Assembly (NCBI GenBank): GCA_905178155.1
Contig: CAJINV010000021.1
Span: 785,420-849,419 of the forward strand
Reading direction: 5' to 3'
DNA: 64,000 nucleotides
DNA from: Amoebophrya sp. A120
Taxonomy: Eukaryota; Sar; Dinophyceae; Syndiniales; Amoebophryaceae
A model generated the notes under the pieces. It saw nothing but the letters and a program-made list of their open reading frames with translations, did not search any database and had not been told where the DNA came from. Positions 60,701 to 64,000 of this stretch are shown here, piece by piece (position 1 is the stretch's first letter; each line of letters starts with the position of its first letter). A program made the translations under genes and the position numbers.

Positions 60701-61667
60701 ACCGTCGGGCGACCCTCGATTTCGCGATTTGAGGATCGCCCCTTCTAGATGCTTTTTGCTCGGTGGCCACTGAGCCCAATTTTGGCGAAGCCAAGGCCAC
60801 CATACCATCGGGCGACCCTCGATTTCGCGATTTGAGGATCGCCCCTTCTGGCTGCTTTTTGCTCGGTGGCCACGGAGCCCAATTTTGGCGAAGCCCCAAC
60901 CACCATACCGTCGGGCGACCCTCGATTTCGCGATTTGAGGATCGCCCCTTCTAGATGCTTTTTGCTCGGTGGCCACTGAGCCCAATTTTGGCGAAGCCAA
61001 GGCCACCATACCATCGGGCGACCCTCGATTTCGCGATTTGAGGATCGCCCCTTCTGGCTGCTTTTTGCTCGGTGGCCACGGAGCCCAATTTTGGCGAAGC
61101 CCCAACCACCATACCGTCGGGCGACCCTCGATTTCGCGATTTGAGGATCGCCCCTTCTAGATGCTTTTTGCTCGGTGGCCACTGAGCCCAATTTTGGCGA
61201 AGCCAAGGCCACCATACCATCGGGCGACCCTCGATTTCGCGATTTGAGGATCGCCCCTTCTGGCTGCTTTTTGCTCGGTGGCCACGGAGCCCAATTTTGG
61301 CGAAGCCCCAACCACCATACCGTCGGGCGACCCTCGATTTCGCGATTTGAGGATCGCCCCTTCTAGATGCTTTTTGCTCGGTGGCCACTGAGCCCAATTT
61401 TGGCGAAGCCAAGGCCACCATACCATCGGGCGACCCTCGATTTTGCGATTTGAGGATCGCCCCTTCTGGCTGCTTTTTGCTCGGTGGCCACGGAGCCCAA
61501 TTTTGGCGAAGCCCCAACCACCATACCATCGGGCGACCCTCGATTTCGCGATTTGAGGATCGCCCTTTCTGGCTGCTTTTTGCTCGGTGGCCACTGAGCC
61601 CAATTTTGGCGAAGCCAAGACCACCATACCATCGGGCGATCCTCGATTTCGCGATTTGAGGATCGCT
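57773..61667. repeat. Satellite family S3, 103-bp unit with a 206-bp higher-order dimer
   Basis: About 38 units of 103 bp. Each has CCACCATACCRTCGGGCGA then a hairpin core (CCTCGATTTCGCGATTTGAGG). From about 58682 to 61370 two monomer types alternate: one with CTTCTAGATG, the other with CTTCTGGCTG. CTTCTAGATG occurs 14 times at exact 206-bp spacing (58682 to 61360). Flanking units are more diverged, as expected for an array that expanded from its centre. Confidence 0.95.
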
Positions 61668-63233
61668 CTTGTTTGGCGAAATGCGGAAAAGCCGCTTTCG
61701 GCCGAGCTAGCCTAACCGCCAAGTAGCCCAGTTTCGGCCGATTTTCTGCGACCATGCCGTGGGGTTTTCCCCATTTCGGCGAAATGCGGAAAAGCCCTTT
61801 TCGGGCGAGCGAGCCTCGCCGCCAAGTAGCCCGGTTTTGGAAAGATTTTTACTACCATGCCGTGGGGTTTTCCGCATTCCGGCGAAATGCGGAAAAGCCC
61901 TTCTCGCCCAAGCGAGCCTCACCTACAAGTGGCAATTTACAAGGATTTTTACGACCATACCGTGGGGTTTTCCGCATTTCGGCGAAATGCGGAAAAGCCC
62001 TTTTCGGGCGAGCGAGCCTCACCTGCAAGTAGCCCGGTTTTGGGAAGATTTCTACGACCACAACGTAGGCTTTTCCGCATTTCGCCGAAATGCGGAAAAG
62101 CCCCTTTCGGCCGACCGACCCTCACCTCAAAGTAGCCGGATTTTTGCAGATTTTCTGCGACCATACCGTGGGCTTTTCCGCATTCAACCAAAATGCGGAA
62201 AAGCCCTTTTCGGCTAGGCGAGCGTCACCTCGAACCAGCCCGGTAGTTGTGGCAAGATTTATGCGAACATGCCGTGGACTTTTCCGCATTTCGCCCAAAT
62301 GCGGAAAAGCTCTTTCCGGCCGAGCGAGCCTCACCTCCAATTAGCCCGGTTCTTTTGGAAAGATTTTGACTACCATGCCGTGGGGCTTTCCGCATTTCGG
62401 CAAAATGCGAAAAAGCCTCTTTCGGGCGAGCGAGCCCCAACTTCAAGTAGCCCTGCTTTATTTGCAGATTTTCTGCGATCATACCGTGGGGTTTTCCGCA
62501 TTTTTCTGAAACGCGGAAAAGCGCCTTTCGGCCGAGCTAGCCTCACCTCAAAGTAGCCTGATTTCTGCAGATTTTCTGCGACCATGCCGTGGGGTTTTCC
62601 GCATTTCGGCGAAATTCGGAAAAACCCTTTTCGGGGGAGCGAGCCTCACCTCCAAGTAGCCCGGTTTTGGAAAAATTTTTACTACCATGCCGTGGGGTTT
62701 TCCGCATTTCGGCGAAATGCGGAAAAGCCCTTTTCGGGCGAGCGAGACTCACCTTCAAGTAGCCTTGCTTTTGCAGATTTTCTGCGACCATGCCGTGGGG
62801 TTTTCCACATTTTCCTGAAATGCGGAAAAGCCGCTTTTGGTCAAGCGAGCCTCACCTCAAAGTAGCCTGATTTCTGCAGATTTTCTGCGACCATACCGTT
62901 GACTTTTCCGCATTTCGCCGAAATGCGGAAAAGCTCTTTTCGGCCGAGCGAGCCTCGCCTCCAAGTCCTCCAAGTACCCCGGTTTTGCAAGGATTTTTAC
63001 GACCATGCCGTGGGGTTTTCCGCATTTCGGCGAAAGGCGAAAAAGCCCTTTTCCGCCAAGCGAGCCTGACCCTCAAGTAGCCCGGTTTTGCAAGGATTTT
63101 TACGACAATGCCTTGGGGTTTTCCGCATTTCGGCGAAATGCGAAAAAGCCCTTTTCCGCCGAGCGAGCCTCGCCTCCAAGTAGCCCTGTTTTGGAAAGAT
63201 ATCTACGACCATAGCTTGGGTTTTTCCGCATTT
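61668..63233. repeat. Satellite family S4, about 104-bp unit
   Basis: About fifteen units with CCATACCGTGGGGTTTTCC leading into the hairpin TTTTCCGCATTTCGGCGAAATGCGGAAAA, then GAGCGAGCCTCACC and CAAGTAGCCCGGTTTTG. Copies are noticeably diverged from one another. Confidence 0.93.
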
Positions 63234-63375
63234 TGGCCCCGCTGCCGACCCAAATCGGGACGCCGCTGCTGACTAGGAGGTGGTGCGTCCCGTTTCGGAC
63301 CCAAAACGGGACACAACTGCTGCCCAGGAGGTGGTGTGTCCCGTTTCGGACGCAGAACGGGACACACCATAGCTG
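63234..63375. repeat. Satellite family S5, about 60-bp unit
   Basis: Two to three short units containing GGAGGTGGTGYGTCCCGTTTCGG and its partner AACGGGACACA, again forming a hairpin (GTGTCCCGTTT / AACGGGACAC). Confidence 0.8.
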
Positions 63376-63560
63376 TCGCGTGATAAATTTCAAAATTTTG
63401 TTTTTATCGCAGTTCAGAATCCACGAATTTTCAAAATTTTATTTTTATTCAATGACGGTTTGGTTTTGTTTGTTGATTCAAGTTGCCACAACATTCACGA
63501 AGTCGTGCCCTCGAAGTTACTGATTGCCTCCAGCAGCCGCCTAAACGTGCCCTGTTTTGG
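63376..63560. other. Unique spacer between satellite families S5 and S6
   Basis: AT-rich sequence with a duplicated TTTCAAAATTTTATTTTTAT-like phrase (about 63390 and 63430); no gene. Confidence 0.45.
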
Positions 63561-64000
63561 CTAGTTTCAGTCCAGCATAGCATGCACATTCCGCTTTTGC
63601 CGGGAAATCGGAATGTGCCTTTTTTTGCCCAACGCGGCCGCAACCAAAAAAACTCATCTTCAGGCCCACTTCTGTCCACCATACCGTGCACATTCTGATT
63701 TTAAGTAGAAATCGGAATGTACCCGCGCGGCAGTTGCCGGGATCCGACCGGAAAGGCTTCAAACTGGCCGCTCGAAAGCCCACCTTCTGGCCGCTAGCCA
63801 AAAATGTCCGGTTTTGGTCAGTTTGCATCCACCATACCATGCACATTGCGATTTTTCCAGAAAATCGGAATGTGCTTCCCCTGCCCCTCGCGGCCGCAAC
63901 CAAAAAAACTCATCTTTTGACCCACTTCTGTTCACCATACCGTGCACATTCCGATTTTCAGTAGAAATCGGAATGTGTCCGCGCTGCAGTCGCCGGGATC
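63561..64000. repeat. Satellite family S6, hairpin units running off the window
   Basis: Four copies of CCATACCRTGCACATT followed by the hairpin CACATTCCGATTT / AAATCGGAATGTG, starting near 63580, 63684, 63838 and 63941 (spacings about 103 and 154). The array continues past the right edge. Confidence 0.9.

Noticed and set aside
56096-63947. Dozens of long open frames through the right-hand repeats, including repeated 188-residue ones
   Set aside because: They follow from stop-free tandem units; both strands are open, the products are copies offset by 206 bp, and none has a folded-domain signature.

Overview
This is a nuclear fragment of a protist, most likely an alveolate and best matched by a parasitic dinoflagellate of the Amoebophrya (Syndiniales) type. 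The genes are eukaryotic and intron-bearing, use TAA, TAG and TGA all as stops, and all lie on the minus strand. Many introns are mobile 'introner' elements whose ends are not GT-AG. The lineage call is inference; the gene structures are read from the sequence, and the spliced frames quoted below close exactly.

0.9-24.9 kb, leftmost gene first: SH3 protein (932-1396), WW/B-box zinc protein (2701-6825), disordered protein (8140-10951), COA5/PET191-like assembly factor (11720-12440), DGAT2-type acyltransferase (12951-14009), PUS7/TruD pseudouridine synthase (14511-17105), voltage-gated channel with EF-hands (18097-21823) and divergent actin-related protein (22702-24897). A GC-rich, apparently gene-free block follows (about 25.28-27.12 kb).

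27.5-55.5 kb: DHX15/Prp43 helicase (27487-30511), small coiled-coil protein (31196-31585), acyl-protein thioesterase with a C-terminal extension (32113-33885), MPP6-like exosome cofactor (34809-35543), RS-rich protein (36610-38886), SURF2 (40152-42513), YjjX-type NTPase (43250-43996), LIM protein (44611-46809), an unrecognised protein (47961-49679), a large coiled-coil protein (49725-53883) and a single-pass membrane protein (54767-55468).

56.1-64.0 kb: an 8-kb mosaic of at least six tandem-repeat families, each built around a short inverted repeat. The largest holds 14 repeats of a 206-bp dimer with almost no divergence.

Mobile DNA: I resolved twelve introners (seven in one gene). Each starts TAT and ends ATA (one end mutated) and is flanked by a 5-bp target duplication. 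Removing an exonic element plus one duplication copy restores the reading frame exactly. Other elements are a Mutator-like MITE with 9-bp duplications and a 62-bp perfect palindrome, a 1.06-kb TIR element with a 39-bp minisatellite in a SURF2 intron, and a retroposon-like 1.27-kb insert inside one introner. RNA-related genes (DHX15, MPP6, PUS7, RS protein, SURF2) are common here, but nothing shows that they work as a unit.
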